A DNA stretch of 64,000 nt from Lathyrus oleraceus (GCF_024323335.1 NC_066584.1:434219408-434283407); one strand, 5' to 3'. Positions 13,738 to 24,788 are shown, counted from the first letter of the stretch. Numbers and translations are program-made. Notes: generated by a model not told the origin, from the sequence alone.

Positions 13738-14045
13738 CGAAGCGAAGAAAGCGAGGCCCATTTACCGATGGCGGCTTCCAATGCAGGATTTGATATCCTC
13801 CGATGTCAAGGAAAGCGAGGCTCATTTACTGATGGCGGTTTCCACTGCAGGATCTGATATCTTCCGATGTCAAGGAAAGCGAGGCTCATTTACTGATGGC
13901 GGCTTCTACTGCAGGATCTGATATCTTTCGATGTCAAGGAAAGCGAGACTCATTTACTGATGGCGGCTTCCACTGGGGAGACTTGATATACACGGATATC
14001 AAGGAAAGCGAGGCTCATTTACCAGATGGAGGCTTTCACTTGAAG
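13738..14045. repeat. 64 bp tandem repeat in the inner Ogre 3' UTR
   Basis: About five units begin near 13738, 13802, 13866, 13930 and 13995. Each contains GGAAAGCGAGGCTCATTTAC, then TGATGGCGGCTTCCACTG and a GATATC-like word. The middle three units are nearly identical and the outer ones more diverged, a pattern typical of ongoing unequal exchange. No coding function is inferred. Confidence 0.85.
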
Positions 14046-14131
14046 GAAAAAGATGTTTATGACTGGAACAAGACCAGAAGCTCACTGACGACTCTACTGA
14101 GGAATTGATATTTATCGAAGAAAGGATTCAT

Positions 14132-14443
14132 GACCAGACATCAACGGATGAATGGGAAGAAAGAAACCATGACCAGACATCAACGGATGAATGGGAATAA
14201 AGAAACCACGACCAGACATCAACGGATGAATGGGAATAAAGAAACCACGACCAGACATCAACGGATGAATGGGAAGAAAGAAACCACGACTAGACATCAA
14301 CAGATGAATGGGAAGAAAGAAACCACGACCAGACATCAACGGATGAATGGGAAGAAAGAAACCACGACCAGACATCAACGGATGAATGGGAATAAAGAAA
14401 CCACGGCCAGACATCAACGGATGAATGGGAAGAAGCTCGATGT
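14132..14443. repeat. 39 bp tandem repeat, eight copies, in the inner Ogre 3' UTR
   Basis: Units start at 14132, 14171, 14210, 14249, 14288, 14327, 14366 and 14405, each close to GACCAGACATCAACGGATGA plus ATGGGAAGAAAGAAACCAC. Since 39 is a multiple of three, most reading frames stay open on both strands, giving apparent proteins with a 13-residue period (for example MSGRGFFLPIHPL on the minus strand). I treat these frames as artefacts. Ogre 3' UTRs are known as birthplaces of satellite repeats. Confidence 0.9.
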
Positions 14444-14559
14444 TTATCGACCATCGAGAGATGATGTCTACTGACACCAAAAGAAAGGACCCACACGGGG
14501 ATCAACACGACACTTACCAGTATCACAAGGATGACATCTACATATGTCTAAACAAGGCA

Positions 14560-15370
14560 GACGCTTGTCGGGGACTACACTGGGGAGTCAAGCTTTCCTT
14601 TCACGGACGGGTGAGGAAATAAACCTCTCTGGGGATTACCGATTCTGAATGCTGCCAAGAGCAACCGCTGCAAATGTGTCATACAGATGTTGAAAAATGA
14701 TCCGCCTCTGCTGGGGATACGATCCAATCTGGTTTGACCATATGTATGCATATGTTTGAGTTTTCTACGACGTAATGCTCCATACTAAATGGAAATGCTA
14801 CGCAATTTGAGGATGCAAATCCAAATGATGATTACTACATGCAAGATGCAAAGGGAATAGAACTCCCGCTAGGAAAGCGAATGATCACTTTGCTGAGCAC
14901 ACAATTCTGATTCGATCCTCCAACTATGTGGGGACACACAACAATTCTGCCGCGGATACTTACTGATCTGACATTCTCGGAATGGCAGAGAAACCAACTC
15001 AACTGGGGAGTCACTTGTTGGGAAAACACCAACCTCTCGATCATGTTGGGGAATAGCACTGCTGAGGAATAACACTGCTGGGGAAATGATAACCCTCACT
15101 GGGGACGACCTCCACTGAACCCGATCCGCTTGGGGATTTCGCTGGGGAAAACAACCCACACCCGCTGGGGAGACAGCAATCTTCAGACCTGCTAGGGAAA
15201 AACACTCTCAACCCTGCTGGGGATTTCAACACTTCATGCCTGCTGCTGAGGAACAAACCACCCACAGACACCTCCGTTGGGGAAATAGCCACCTTCAGAC
15301 TCGATGGGGAACTAACAGTCCTCAAACTTGCTGGGGAAACAAGTTCTGAACTCACTTTGGACAACCCAAC
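14560..15370 (-). repeat. Inner Ogre 3' UTR segment rich in TCCCCAGC-like words
   Basis: On the plus strand CTGGGGA-like words occur at least a dozen times, for example near 14581, 14628, 14713, 15003, 15044, 15080, 15100, 15165, 15218 and 15332. In element sense these read TTCCCCAGC and TCCCCAGCAG, which resembles the complement of the PBS (the 3' end of the primer tRNA). No protein is encoded. The remainder of the 3' UTR, 15371-15940, shows no repeat or gene that I can support. Confidence 0.6.
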
Positions 15371-15940
15371 TTCTCACCCTACTGGCAGTGTTGAAACACC
15401 TTTGAACAAACTGTGGCTTATCTGCTTTAGCCAGCAATCAAAGATAGTAACCTGCAGACAGCAAGACATACATGCCCCAGGGGATTGTATGGACAAAATA
15501 CACCCAAGTGTACTCAACATTCAAAATGATTTTCAAATGTTTTATCTTTCTGCACGTCATTGTCTAGCCTTCATGTTTTTTAGATGCAATGTTTATCAAA
15601 AATTCGGACGTTTTTGCAAACAAAACAGTAAAATAAAAACAAGAGAGCAATTTGACTGAATAACGACTTTTATTGATTGAAAATGGCCTATAAAGGAAAA
15701 TACATCAGGAAGCAATTCCTAGGAAGAGGTAATTGCGCCAAAAAAAGGAAATAAACTACCCTATTGGCAATGTGAACATCGCATCCACTATTTTCCAATT
15801 CTGTTATGACTCGTATATCCTCAATTTCCCCAAAATTCCTTGCTTTCTGAGAAGAATGATTGGACTGGTCACACCCTTCAAGATGGTAGACACGGAAGCG
15901 CGATGAAGTACAGATAACTCATACTATAGTCTTCGCTTTA

Positions 15941-16152
15941 ATCCCTCTTTTGCCTGGATCGCCTTTTTAGGTTTTCGATCCACCGGGATACCCATTTTTG
16001 CCCAAGCCGCCCTTGTGGGGTTTTCGACTTGCCGGGTGTACAGTTTATTTTTATTCTTTATCCCTAACTTTTGCCCGAACCTTTTTTCTTTTTCTCTTGG
16101 TTTGCCGGGATGCCCTTTTTTGCCTGGACTCTTTTTTTTTTGTCCAGCGGGT
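15941..16152 (-). other. Four tandem covarying stem-loops after inner Ogre pol
   Basis: Four units follow five bases after the pol stop codon, at 16152-16112, 16111-16060, 16037-15990 and 15989-15941 in sense order. Each has an outer stem (ATCCC with GGGAT in two units, ACCC with GGGT, CCC with GGG), an inner stem whose sequence differs from unit to unit but stays complementary (CTGGAC/GTCCAG, AACC/GGTT, CAAGTCG/CGGCTTG, GGATCG/CGATCC) and a conserved one-sided internal loop GGCAAAA. Two units contain a third short stem (CCC/GGG or CCT/AGG). The outer Ogre has three such units at the same position. This is a candidate RNA structure of unknown role. Confidence 0.75.
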
Positions 16153-16156
16153 CAAT

Positions 16157-19100
16157 TTATGCGAAGCATTTTTTGACTACATTTGAGTTCACAGGGGACG
16201 GAAAATCTTCACCATCCATAGTTGTAAGCATCAAGGCTCCACCAGAAAAGACCTTCTTAACAACATATGGACCTTCATAATTCGGAGTCCATTTGCCCCT
16301 GTTATCTGTACCGGGAGGAAAGATCCTCTTCAAAACCAAATCACATGTCTGATAGCTTCGAAGATGCACTTTCTGATCAAAGGCCTTCTTCATCCTTCTC
16401 TGATATAGTTTCCCATGGCACACGGCTGCCAATCGCTTCTCCTTGATAAGGCTCAACTCATTGAACCTTGTCCGAATCCACTTAGCTTCGTATAACTTGA
16501 CATCCAGCAGGACTCTTAGAGAAGGAATCTCCACTTCAACAGGTAGGACTGCTTCCATACCATACACAAGGGAGTAAGGGGTTGCCCCGGTCGACGTACG
16601 TACTGAGGTACGGTACCCATGCAAAGCGAAAGGCAACATCTCATGCCAATCCTTGTACGTCACGACTATCTTTTGCACAATCTTCTTAATGTTCTTGTTT
16701 TCCGCCTCTACAACACCATTCATCTTTGGTCTGTAAGGAGAAGAATTGTGGTGTTCGATCTTGAAATCTTTGCAAAGCTCTTTCGTCATCTTGTTATTGA
16801 GATTCGAACCATTATCGGTGATGATTCTCTCAGGAACCCCATAACACAGATAATTTCCTTCTTAATGAACCGGCCAACCACTTGCTTGGTAACATTAGCA
16901 TAGGAAGCTGCTTCCACCCACTTGGTGAAGTAATCGATCGCAACCAGGATGAAGCGATGTCCATTAGAAGCAGTAGGTTCAATCTTCCCAATCATATTGA
17001 TGCCCCACATCGCGAATGGCCAAGGAGAATTCATAACATTCAGAGGGTTTGGTGGTACATGCACTTTATCTGCATAGATTTGACATCTATGGCACTTCCG
17101 GGCGTATTTGAAGCAGTCAGACTCCATGATTAATTTAGTAATAACCGGCTCTTAACAACTTCTTGGACATTGCATGACCACCAACATGGGTACCGAAAGA
17201 TCCCTCGTGTACTTCCTGCATTAACATGTCTGCTTCGTGTCTATCCACGCATCTGAGCAGAACCATGTCAAAGTTCCTCTTGTACAACATATCATCCTGA
17301 TTCAAATAAAAGCTTCCAGCTAGCCTTCTCAATGTCTTCTTGTCATTCTTTGACGCTCCTTCAGGATACTCCTGGCTTTTGAGGAAATTCTTAATGTCAT
17401 AGAACCATGGTTTCTCATCAACAACAGACTCGGTTGTAAACACATACGCAGGCCTCTCGAGTCGATTCACAACAACGTGTGTACATGATTATGCCAATGG
17501 ACTTTAATCATGGAGGACAGTGTGGCTAATGCGTCAGCCATTTGATTTTCATCTCGGGGTACATGATACAACTTCACTGTCTTGAAGAAAGTCAGGATCC
17601 TTCTGGTGTAGTCTCTATAAGGAATCAAATGCGGCTGATGAGTACTCCAGTCTCCATTGACTTGGTTAATCACTAGAGCGGAATCTCCATAGATGTCCAG
17701 AGTTTTGATCCTTAGATCGATGGCTTCCTCAATACCCCTGATACAAGCCTCGTACTCAGCTTCGTTGTTGGTTACCTCAAAAGTCAACCTGGCAGAAAAA
17801 GGTAAGTGTGCACCTTTAGGATTGATGAGTACTGCCTCAACACCATTTCCATTCACATTAACCGCCCCATCAAACATCGGTGTCCACTTGTCATTGGGAT
17901 CCGGTCCTTCCTCGACAAGAGGCTCTTCACAATCTTTCATCTTTAAGTACATGATGTCTTCATCGGGGAATTCAAACATCATCGGCTGATAATCATCAAT
18001 TGGTTGCTCGGCAAGGTAATCAGACAGAATACTACCCTTCATGGCCTTTTGCGACGTGTACTGGATATCATACTCTGTTAAAATCATCTGCCAACGAGCC
18101 ACTCGTCCGGTGAGAGCTGGCTTTTCAAAGATGTACTTTACTAGGTCCATCTTAGAAATCAACAAGGTAGTATGGTTCAGCATATACTGTCTCAGTCGGC
18201 GAGCAGCCCATGCCAAAGCACAACAAGTTTTCTCGAGCAGTGAATATCTTGTTTCACAGTCGGTAAACTTTTTGCTAAGGTAGTATATTGCATGCTCTTT
18301 TCGACCAGACTCGTCATGTTGTCCCAATACACACCCCATCGAATTCTCTGTTACTGAAAGGTACATTATCAGAGGCCTCCCAGGAACTGGGGGTATAAAG
18401 ATTGGAGGTTTCTGCAAATATTCTTTTATCTTATCAAAAGCCTTTTGACAGTCACTGTTCCACTTGATTGCTTGATCTTTTCTTAGAAATTTGAATATCG
18501 GTTCACACGTAGCTGTTAGGTGAGATACGAACCGTGCAATATAGTTCAATCTCCCTAAAAACCCATGAACCTGCTTTTCCGTTCTTGGTTCAGGCATTTC
18601 TTGAATAGCTTTTACTTTCGCTGGATCAACCTCAATCCCTTTCTCACTGACAATGAAACCCAACAGCTTTCCGGATCTCACTCTAAACGTACACTTGTTT
18701 GGATTCAGCCTCAGTTTGAATTTTCTCAGCCTTTCAAACAATTTTTGCAAGTTTACCAAGTGCCCCTCTTCTGTCTGAGACTTCGCAATCATATCATCCA
18801 CGTACACTTCAATTTCTTTGTGCATCATGTCATGAAAGAGAGTCGTCATAGCATTCTGGTAGGTAGCACCGGCATTCTTCAACCCGAATGGCATCACCTT
18901 ATAACAGAACGTTCCCCAAGGTGTAATGAATGTCGTCTTTTCCATGTCTTCTGGTGCCATCTTGATCTGATTATAGCCAGAAAATCCATCCATGAAAGAG
19001 AAAACCGAGGACTGAGCAGTGTTATCAACCAATACATCAATGTGAGGTAATGGGAAGTCATCTTTCGGACTGGCTCTATTTAAATCTCGGTAATCGACAC

Positions 19101-19630
19101 ACATCCTGACTTTACCATCCTTCTTCGGCACGGGTACGATGTTGGCCACCCAAGGGGGATAATTGGTAACTGCCAGAAAACCCGCATCCAACTGCTTCTG
19201 AACCTCCTCTTTGATCTTGACAGCCATATCAGGACTAGTTCTGCGAAGCTTCTGCTTTACCGAAGGACAATCTTCTTTGAGAGGTAGCCTGTGCACCACA
19301 ATATCTGTATCCAAACCGGGCATATCTTGATACGACCATGCGAATATCTCCACATACTCTTGCAGCATCTCAATCAGCCCTCTCTTGACATTTTCCTCTA
19401 AAGCAGCCCCTATTTTGACCTCCTTCCTGGCGTCCTCAATACCAAGGTTAATGACTTCCAACTCTTCCTGATGAGGTTGGATGACCCTTTCCTCCTGTTT
19501 CAATAATCTGGCCAATTCTTTGGGGAGTTCACAGTCTTATTCACTCTCCTCTTCGGCTTGGTAAATGGGATTATCAAAGTCATACTGAGCCATAACAGAA
19601 CTGTTTTTACTGGAATCCGCGAGATCAATT
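16157..19630 (-). pseudogene. Inner Ogre pol (RT, dual RNase H, integrase), decayed
   Basis: Coding starts at 19630 after a predicted intron and ends at a TAA at 16157-16159. In order: RT with the YVDD box at 18793-18804, a Ty3-type RNase H, a second archaeal-type RNase H (FDGA, AEYEA, YGDS and ADAL motifs, about 17,500-17,900), the HHCC zinc finger (CHRCQIYADK region near 17,080), and the integrase core. The C-terminal domain ends KKCFA. There is no chromodomain, as expected for Tat. Lesions: an in-frame TAA just upstream of 19515, frameshifts near 17,470, 17,130 and 16,855, and the first integrase catalytic Asp is Asn (codon AAT at 16996-16998, WGIN instead of WGID). The 682-codon RT/RNase H stretch (19515-17467) is itself open. 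Confidence 0.95.
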
Positions 19631-19885
19631 CTGCATGAACGATGTTTAATGCTTTGTTTTAGAAAGAAGTTCAAGAAAGTCACAAAAACAAAAAAACATT
19701 GCCATTTTTATTATTTTGAAAATAAAAGTAAAAACAGAAGGACAGTGAGCACAAATTTGTTTGCAAAACGTCCTTTATTAATGATAATCATTGAAAATCA
19801 AACATGATGTGGCCCTACAATGAACCACTATGCCCCGGGTAGAGCGTAGGGTTTTTGTGCAAAATGAAAAACAAAAGAAAATTAC
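19631..19885 (-). other. Predicted 255 bp intron between protease and RT, inner Ogre
   Basis: On the minus strand the donor GTAATT (from 19885) overlaps the gag-pro stop codon, and the acceptor TTCATGCAG ends at 19631. Joining 19886 to 19630 replaces the stop by a glutamate codon and leads in frame into pol. An intron at this place is an established Ogre trait. The boundaries here are read from frame logic and splice consensus only. Confidence 0.75.
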
Positions 19886-22800
19886 TCTGTCTGAAGAGTA
19901 ACTTGGACTATTTCTTCGGCAGTCCAATTGTTGATCGTCTCCCCTGGAGCACACGGGCGCACCCAATCATCCAGGTCACAATCATTGTCACCGTCTTCGT
20001 TGCCAATTGAAAAGACATCACCATGATTCATCAATCCAGCGCTGGTGAAGGTACACGGCCCTTTCTGATTCTGGACACCCTGCTCTGACTGAAGAGGCTG
20101 ATAACCAATGCCAAATTTGTCTTCCTTCACGGGTATATCAATCATCTTTCCCCAGCCTTCCGCATTACCCGAGTTAATGACCTCCAGAGCTTGCTTATAT
20201 GACGCAATCGAGGCACCTGGCTTCTTCTGTTCAACAAAAGCTACCTTCTCAATATCAATCGTCTCAAAAGCTTGGCACAGAGTTTCATGAATCTCGCCAT
20301 CCATCTCCACATATTTGAAGGAAGATAGATGACTCACAAGAATGTCCTCTTCGCCACACACAGTTACAACCTGACCGTTCCACACATACTTCAGCTTTTG
20401 ATGGAGAGTTGAAGAAACTGCTCCGGCCCCATGTATCCAGGGACGCCCCAACAGACAACTATATGTTGGTTGAATATCCATCAGATAGAAGACAATATCA
20501 AACACCTCCGGGCCGATCTTTACAGGCAACGTGACTTCGCCAAAAACAGATCGCTTGGATCCATCGAAAGCACGGACAACAAGATCACTCGGGGTGAGGA
20601 CAACCCCTTCAACATCGAGCTTAATCAGAGCCTTCTTGGGCAACACATTCAAAGAGGACCCGGTATCAACCAACACATGCGATAACACCGCGCCTTTGCA
20701 CTCCATCGTGATATGCAAAGCTCTATTGTGATTACGACCCTCAGGTGTCAAATCTAAATCGGTGAACCCTAAACCATGTCTCGTGTTAACATTTGCAATA
20801 ACACCTTCGAGCTGGTTAACAGAAATCTCTTGAGGTACATACGCCATATTTAACATTTTCAACAAGGTGTTACGGTGTGCCTCGGAACACATTAGCAAGG
20901 AGAGAATAGAGATTTTCGACGGCGTTTGGTTCAACTGATCCACAATTTTATAATCACTTTTCTTGATGATTTTCATGAATTCCTCTACGTCTTTCTTGAA
21001 AGAACCCTCGGGCACCTCCTTCTGCACTGATTCTTCTTCCACCACAACTTGTTTTCCCTTTGCTTTAGCAAGAGCCTCAGCATTGCTATCCTTTGGAATC
21101 TGTGGTGCAAACAAACAACCACTTCTTGTAAACCCTCCTGGTCCTCCCACATTGTCCACAGCTGAACTAACTGTTACGGGAGTCTTTTTTGACAAGTCAA
21201 TCGTAACTGGAGCCTGATTTACCGGTCTTCTGTTACTGCGGAAAGCGTTGTCATACCGCCACAGAATTGCCCTACCATTCTCAAACAGTCTTCCACCAGA
21301 AGCAGCAATGGTGGTAGGAGCACTGATAGTCACTAGAGCAGTTATGGTCACAGGAGTCCCAACAGTCACGGGCGCATTAACAGTTCTCGGAGCACGTCCA
21401 GGACCTTCTGACGGCTTAAAATAGATGGTAACCGTTGATACCTCTCCACGATCTTTCACCACCCGACCAAACTGTAAGCGACCCTCATCCATCAATCCCT
21501 GGATACCTCTTTTCAACTTCCCACAGTCGTTCTCTTGATCATCGCAATCTGGACAAGTCTCATCACAACCCGGGAACACTCCCCTTTTCAGCAGACACTC
21601 TTTTACCACAAACAACGAAGTCTGGACCTCATCTACATCGACTACCAAATCCATAGCTTCCTCATCTTCCACACTGTTTACTCTAGGCCCACCATGCTGA
21701 GGCATATGATTATTCACCACATTAGGAACAGGAGAAAAGTTAATCGCTTTAGCATCAATCAAATCCTGAACCTTATGGTGAAAAGCCCGACAGTTCTCAA
21801 TGTGATGCCCCGATGCACCGGAATGAAAATCACAATGGACGTTAGCATCATACCCCGCCGGTATCTTCGTTAACAGCGCCATAGTGCGAAGCTCAACAAA
21901 CTTCAACCTGAGCAGTTCAGGAAGCAGTTCAGCATAGGTCATTGGTAACGGATCAAAACGACGATCCGACATTCTCTGTCTTGGCTGGAATTGGCGTTGG
22001 TGTTGTTGTTGTGGTTGTCCTCTTGGTTGTTGTTGTTGAGGTTGGGGTGCTGGAATAGTCACAGCAGTAACTTGATGATATTGTCCTCTGTTCATATTTC
22101 TCCGGTGGTGCACAGTATTTGTTTCACCCTCTCTCCTTCTGGGTGTCCCCGAAAATGGTTTCTTAGAACTTGAAGAGCTCGAAGAGCCAGGATCTTGGAT
22201 CTTCCCTGCTTTGATAAGACTTTCGGTCCTCTCTCCGCAGATCACAACATCTGAAAAGCTACCGAACGGGCAACTTCCCATACGGTCCATGAACACACCC
22301 TGCAGGGTCCCAATGAACATGTCAGTCAGCTCTCTTTCCAACATTGGAGGCTGCACTCTTGTCGCTAATTCACGCCACCTCTGGGCGTACTCTTTGAAGC
22401 TCTCACCAGTCTTCTGGAACAAAATCTGTAGCTGAGTTCTGCTCGGAGCCATATCCATGTTGTGCTTGTATTGTCTCAGAAAGGCTTCACCCAAATCTCT
22501 CCAGCTTCTAACGGATTCTTTCCTCAAGTCCATGTACCAGTCTAAGGACGCTCCAGACAAGCTGTCTTGGGAAAAGTATATCCACATCTTCTCATCATCA
22601 GTGTATGCAGATATCTTTCTGTAGTAAGCTTGCACATGAGTGCGAGGACAAGAAGTGCCATTGTATTTATCAAAGGATGGCGCTTTGAATTTGTAAGGGA
22701 TTCTTAATCCATCAACCAAACCCATATTGGTAACATCAAATCCCAACGAATTTTGGCATTCCATGGCACGGATCTTTTCAGCTAGGGCATCAACTTTTCT

Positions 22801-23187
22801 ATCCCTCTCTTCCGTCCTTCCCACTTCATCATCATCACTGAGGAGGGTGAACATATCTTCCTGTCTGTCAACCAACTGAGCAGGATGGCGGGCTGGAGCA
22901 CGGGCAGCTCGAACGTTAGCAGTCTCTGCAGTGATGGGTTGTCCGTTGATTCTGATACCCCTCAATTCATCACCCACAACATAGTTATTGACAGGAATAG
23001 TGGCAGCAATGGTGTCATTAACAGGGGCTACTTCTGGCGAATTCCGACTGACAGGTGGCATCACAGCTTCTTGTCTCTGGGCCAAGGCTCGAAGTTCCTC
23101 TTGCCCTTGCACGACCCCTTGCATCATATTCATGAATTGGGCCATGTTAACCCTCATCTCTGCTAACTCTGCTTGAACTTGATCCAT
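19882..23187 (-). CDS. Inner Ogre gag-protease polyprotein, open frame
   Basis: The frame is open for about 1100 codons, from an ATG at 23187 to the TAA at 19882. It remains open and protein-like some way upstream, with HRPHRYATR matching HRYYTR in the outer Ogre, so the real start may lie further up or in another exon. The N-terminal 100 residues are Gln/Glu-rich and probably coiled coil. The gag core follows (SQDSLSGASLDWYMDLR near residue 210), then a basic Gln-rich linker and a zinc-knuckle-like CX2HX5HX4C (CDFHSGASGHHIENC). A retropepsin with LVDTGSSLNVLP lies near residue 880. It would build the virus-like particle and process the polyprotein in the cytoplasm. The frame is intact even though pol is broken, so particle proteins could still be made in principle; transcription was not assessed. 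Confidence 0.93.
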   Translation of the reverse strand: MDQVQAELAEMRVNMAQFMNMMQGVVQGQEELRALAQRQEAVMPPVSRNSPEVAPVNDTIAATIPVNNYVVGDELRGIRINGQPITAETANVRAARAPARHPAQLVDRQEDMFTLLSDDDEVGRTEERDRKVDALAEKIRAMECQNSLGFDVTNMGLVDGLRIPYKFKAPSFDKYNGTSCPRTHVQAYYRKISAYTDDEKMWIYFSQDSLSGASLDWYMDLRKESVRSWRDLGEAFLRQYKHNMDMAPSRTQLQILFQKTGESFKEYAQRWRELATRVQPPMLERELTDMFIGTLQGVFMDRMGSCPFGSFSDVVICGERTESLIKAGKIQDPGSSSSSSSKKPFSGTPRRREGETNTVHHRRNMNRGQYHQVTAVTIPAPQPQQQQPRGQPQQQHQRQFQPRQRMSDRRFDPLPMTYAELLPELLRLKFVELRTMALLTKIPAGYDANVHCDFHSGASGHHIENCRAFHHKVQDLIDAKAINFSPVPNVVNNHMPQHGGPRVNSVEDEEAMDLVVDVDEVQTSLFVVKECLLKRGVFPGCDETCPDCDDQENDCGKLKRGIQGLMDEGRLQFGRVVKDRGEVSTVTIYFKPSEGPGRAPRTVNAPVTVGTPVTITALVTISAPTTIAASGGRLFENGRAILWRYDNAFRSNRRPVNQAPVTIDLSKKTPVTVSSAVDNVGGPGGFTRSGCLFAPQIPKDSNAEALAKAKGKQVVVEEESVQKEVPEGSFKKDVEEFMKIIKKSDYKIVDQLNQTPSKISILSLLMCSEAHRNTLLKMLNMAYVPQEISVNQLEGVIANVNTRHGLGFTDLDLTPEGRNHNRALHITMECKGAVLSHVLVDTGSSLNVLPKKALIKLDVEGVVLTPSDLVVRAFDGSKRSVFGEVTLPVKIGPEVFDIVFYLMDIQPTYSCLLGRPWIHGAGAVSSTLHQKLKYVWNGQVVTVCGEEDILVSHLSSFKYVEMDGEIHETLCQAFETIDIEKVAFVEQKKPGASIASYKQALEVINSGNAEGWGKMIDIPVKEDKFGIGYQPLQSEQGVQNQKGPCTFTSAGLMNHGDVFSIGNEDGDNDCDLDDWVRPCAPGETINNWTAEEIVQVTLQTE

Positions 23188-24243
23188 ATTCCTCTGTTGA
23201 TTCAACCTTGTTGCATACCGGTGCGGACGATGATCAGCAATCCTGCCTAGGTCAGGAACCAGAGTGAGAAATCTTATTCAAGAATACCTGTAATGCAAGC
23301 ATGATATGTGTATGATGCGAATGTTGTTTTATCATGGATGATCCTGAAAAAGGATATGCGTATTCGGGTTAACCTTTTTCTTTTTTATGTATTTTATTTT
23401 TTTTGAAAATAAACATGCTATGATGCAAAATGATGAAGCCATGGCAGGTTGGTTGAGTATCACAAGGCATAGGATCAGAATTTCAGCATCAGAACCCACG
23501 ATCATCAACAAAGCAAGTCATCGTCTGAACAAGTACCAACAGATTCAGCCCGGGGATCCGAAATAAACGGAACCCGCTGATAAATACCACGGACAAACCT
23601 CCGGCGTCCAAAAATAAAGATCCATAAATCCGACTGAACCATAGTCACCATCACAGAATCACTGACGGAACCTGTACTGTAGGAATCAAACCCTCCCCTC
23701 ACAGATGAATTCTAATAAGGTCATCCTAAGGCGGATAATGGTCTCGACAATCGGGCAAGATACTCAACGGGTTTGCCCTTTCGGGTGTGCCGTTTCAGTT
23801 CTCATAAGATCATCTAACCCAAAGATCCGGGAAAGAACGGTCACCGAAGTCAACAGCTCCAAAGAGATAAAACTCAACCATAGTGGAAACTCCACAAGGA
23901 AGAGCCCTCTCAGAAGAACCTCGTCCGGCTTGTGGTATGTCACGTCGCAACAATCATGTCAACCCAACATGTGAGGAACGTGAGACCACGCTAATCCTAG
24001 GTGTATACTCGGGCCTGGGTTTTATCCCCACTCAGAACACCCACCCCAAATCAGAGGAACCCTGTACAGAATCCAGCACAATGACAATATGATGCATGCA
24101 AACATATATGCAAATATATACAATCACATCATAATAACCATAAATTCCATAAATAAAATAGTAAAAGCAACCAAAACTATCCTAGAGAGCACTAGGATTG
24201 ACTCGCTTAGGGAAAATGGACCAGCAAGAGGTCAAATTCTTTG
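23188..24243 (-). other. Inner Ogre 5' leader (no ORF1)
   Basis: This is about 1 kb between the PBS and the first gag ATG. No long frame or ORF1-like sequence is present, which separates this element from the outer Ogre. The end next to gag is probably coding upstream of the first ATG. Nothing else is recognised. Confidence 0.7.
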
Positions 24244-24263
24244 GTTCCCCAGCAGAGTCGCCA
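24244..24263 (-). other. Inner Ogre primer binding site
   Basis: The minus strand reads TGGCGACTCTGCTGGGGAAC, two bases (GC) from the LTR end GCGACA. It differs from the outer Ogre PBS by few bases, so the same primer tRNA class is likely. Confidence 0.88.
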
Positions 24264-24788
24264 GCTGTCGCATCGCGAAAAACAACCGGCGGGAAAAGAC
24301 AGAGAGCCGCCACCGTGCGTTATTTATCCCAAAGGAGGGAAAGGAAACGCTCGAAGTAAACCTGGAAAGGAAAGGAATGGTCTTACGACCAGAGATTGCA
24401 AGGTACGGGAGTCGGTTACGCAAGGGGAAGGTATTAGCACCCCTCACGTCCGTCGTACTCGACGGGATCCACGCTTAAAAGAATAGAAAAAGGTTGCTGA
24501 TAAACTGCTCAAAGAAATGCACAAACTAGAATGAAACACAGGAGAAAGAAGACGGATGAAAGGGACTCGGCAGGATGTCGCATCCTGGGCCTACGTAGTT
24601 TGTCAGAAACAAACATCAGAGTCGACGTAGTTCGGGGAAATGGGAAACATGCTCGTTAGGACATCGCATCCTATACATACGTATCTTCTCTAACCAGAGT
24701 AAGAATCAGAGCACTCGTAGCTCGGCTAACGCATGCCAAAACAAAACACTGAAAAGAGACGTTGAGACGTCAAAAGAAACACACAACA

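Noticed and set aside
14112..14480. Repetitive proteins with a 13-residue period on both strands
   Set aside because: The 39 bp repeat keeps frames open by arithmetic; the location is the 3' UTR of an element and no start context or homologue is recognised.
18565..19050. A 161-codon plus-strand frame
   Set aside because: It is antisense to the well-supported RT region of the inner Ogre pol.
24089..24486. Frames crossing the inner Ogre PBS and LTR edge
   Set aside because: They are antisense to the element and span PBS and LTR; the same frame at 9017-9238 follows from LTR duplication.
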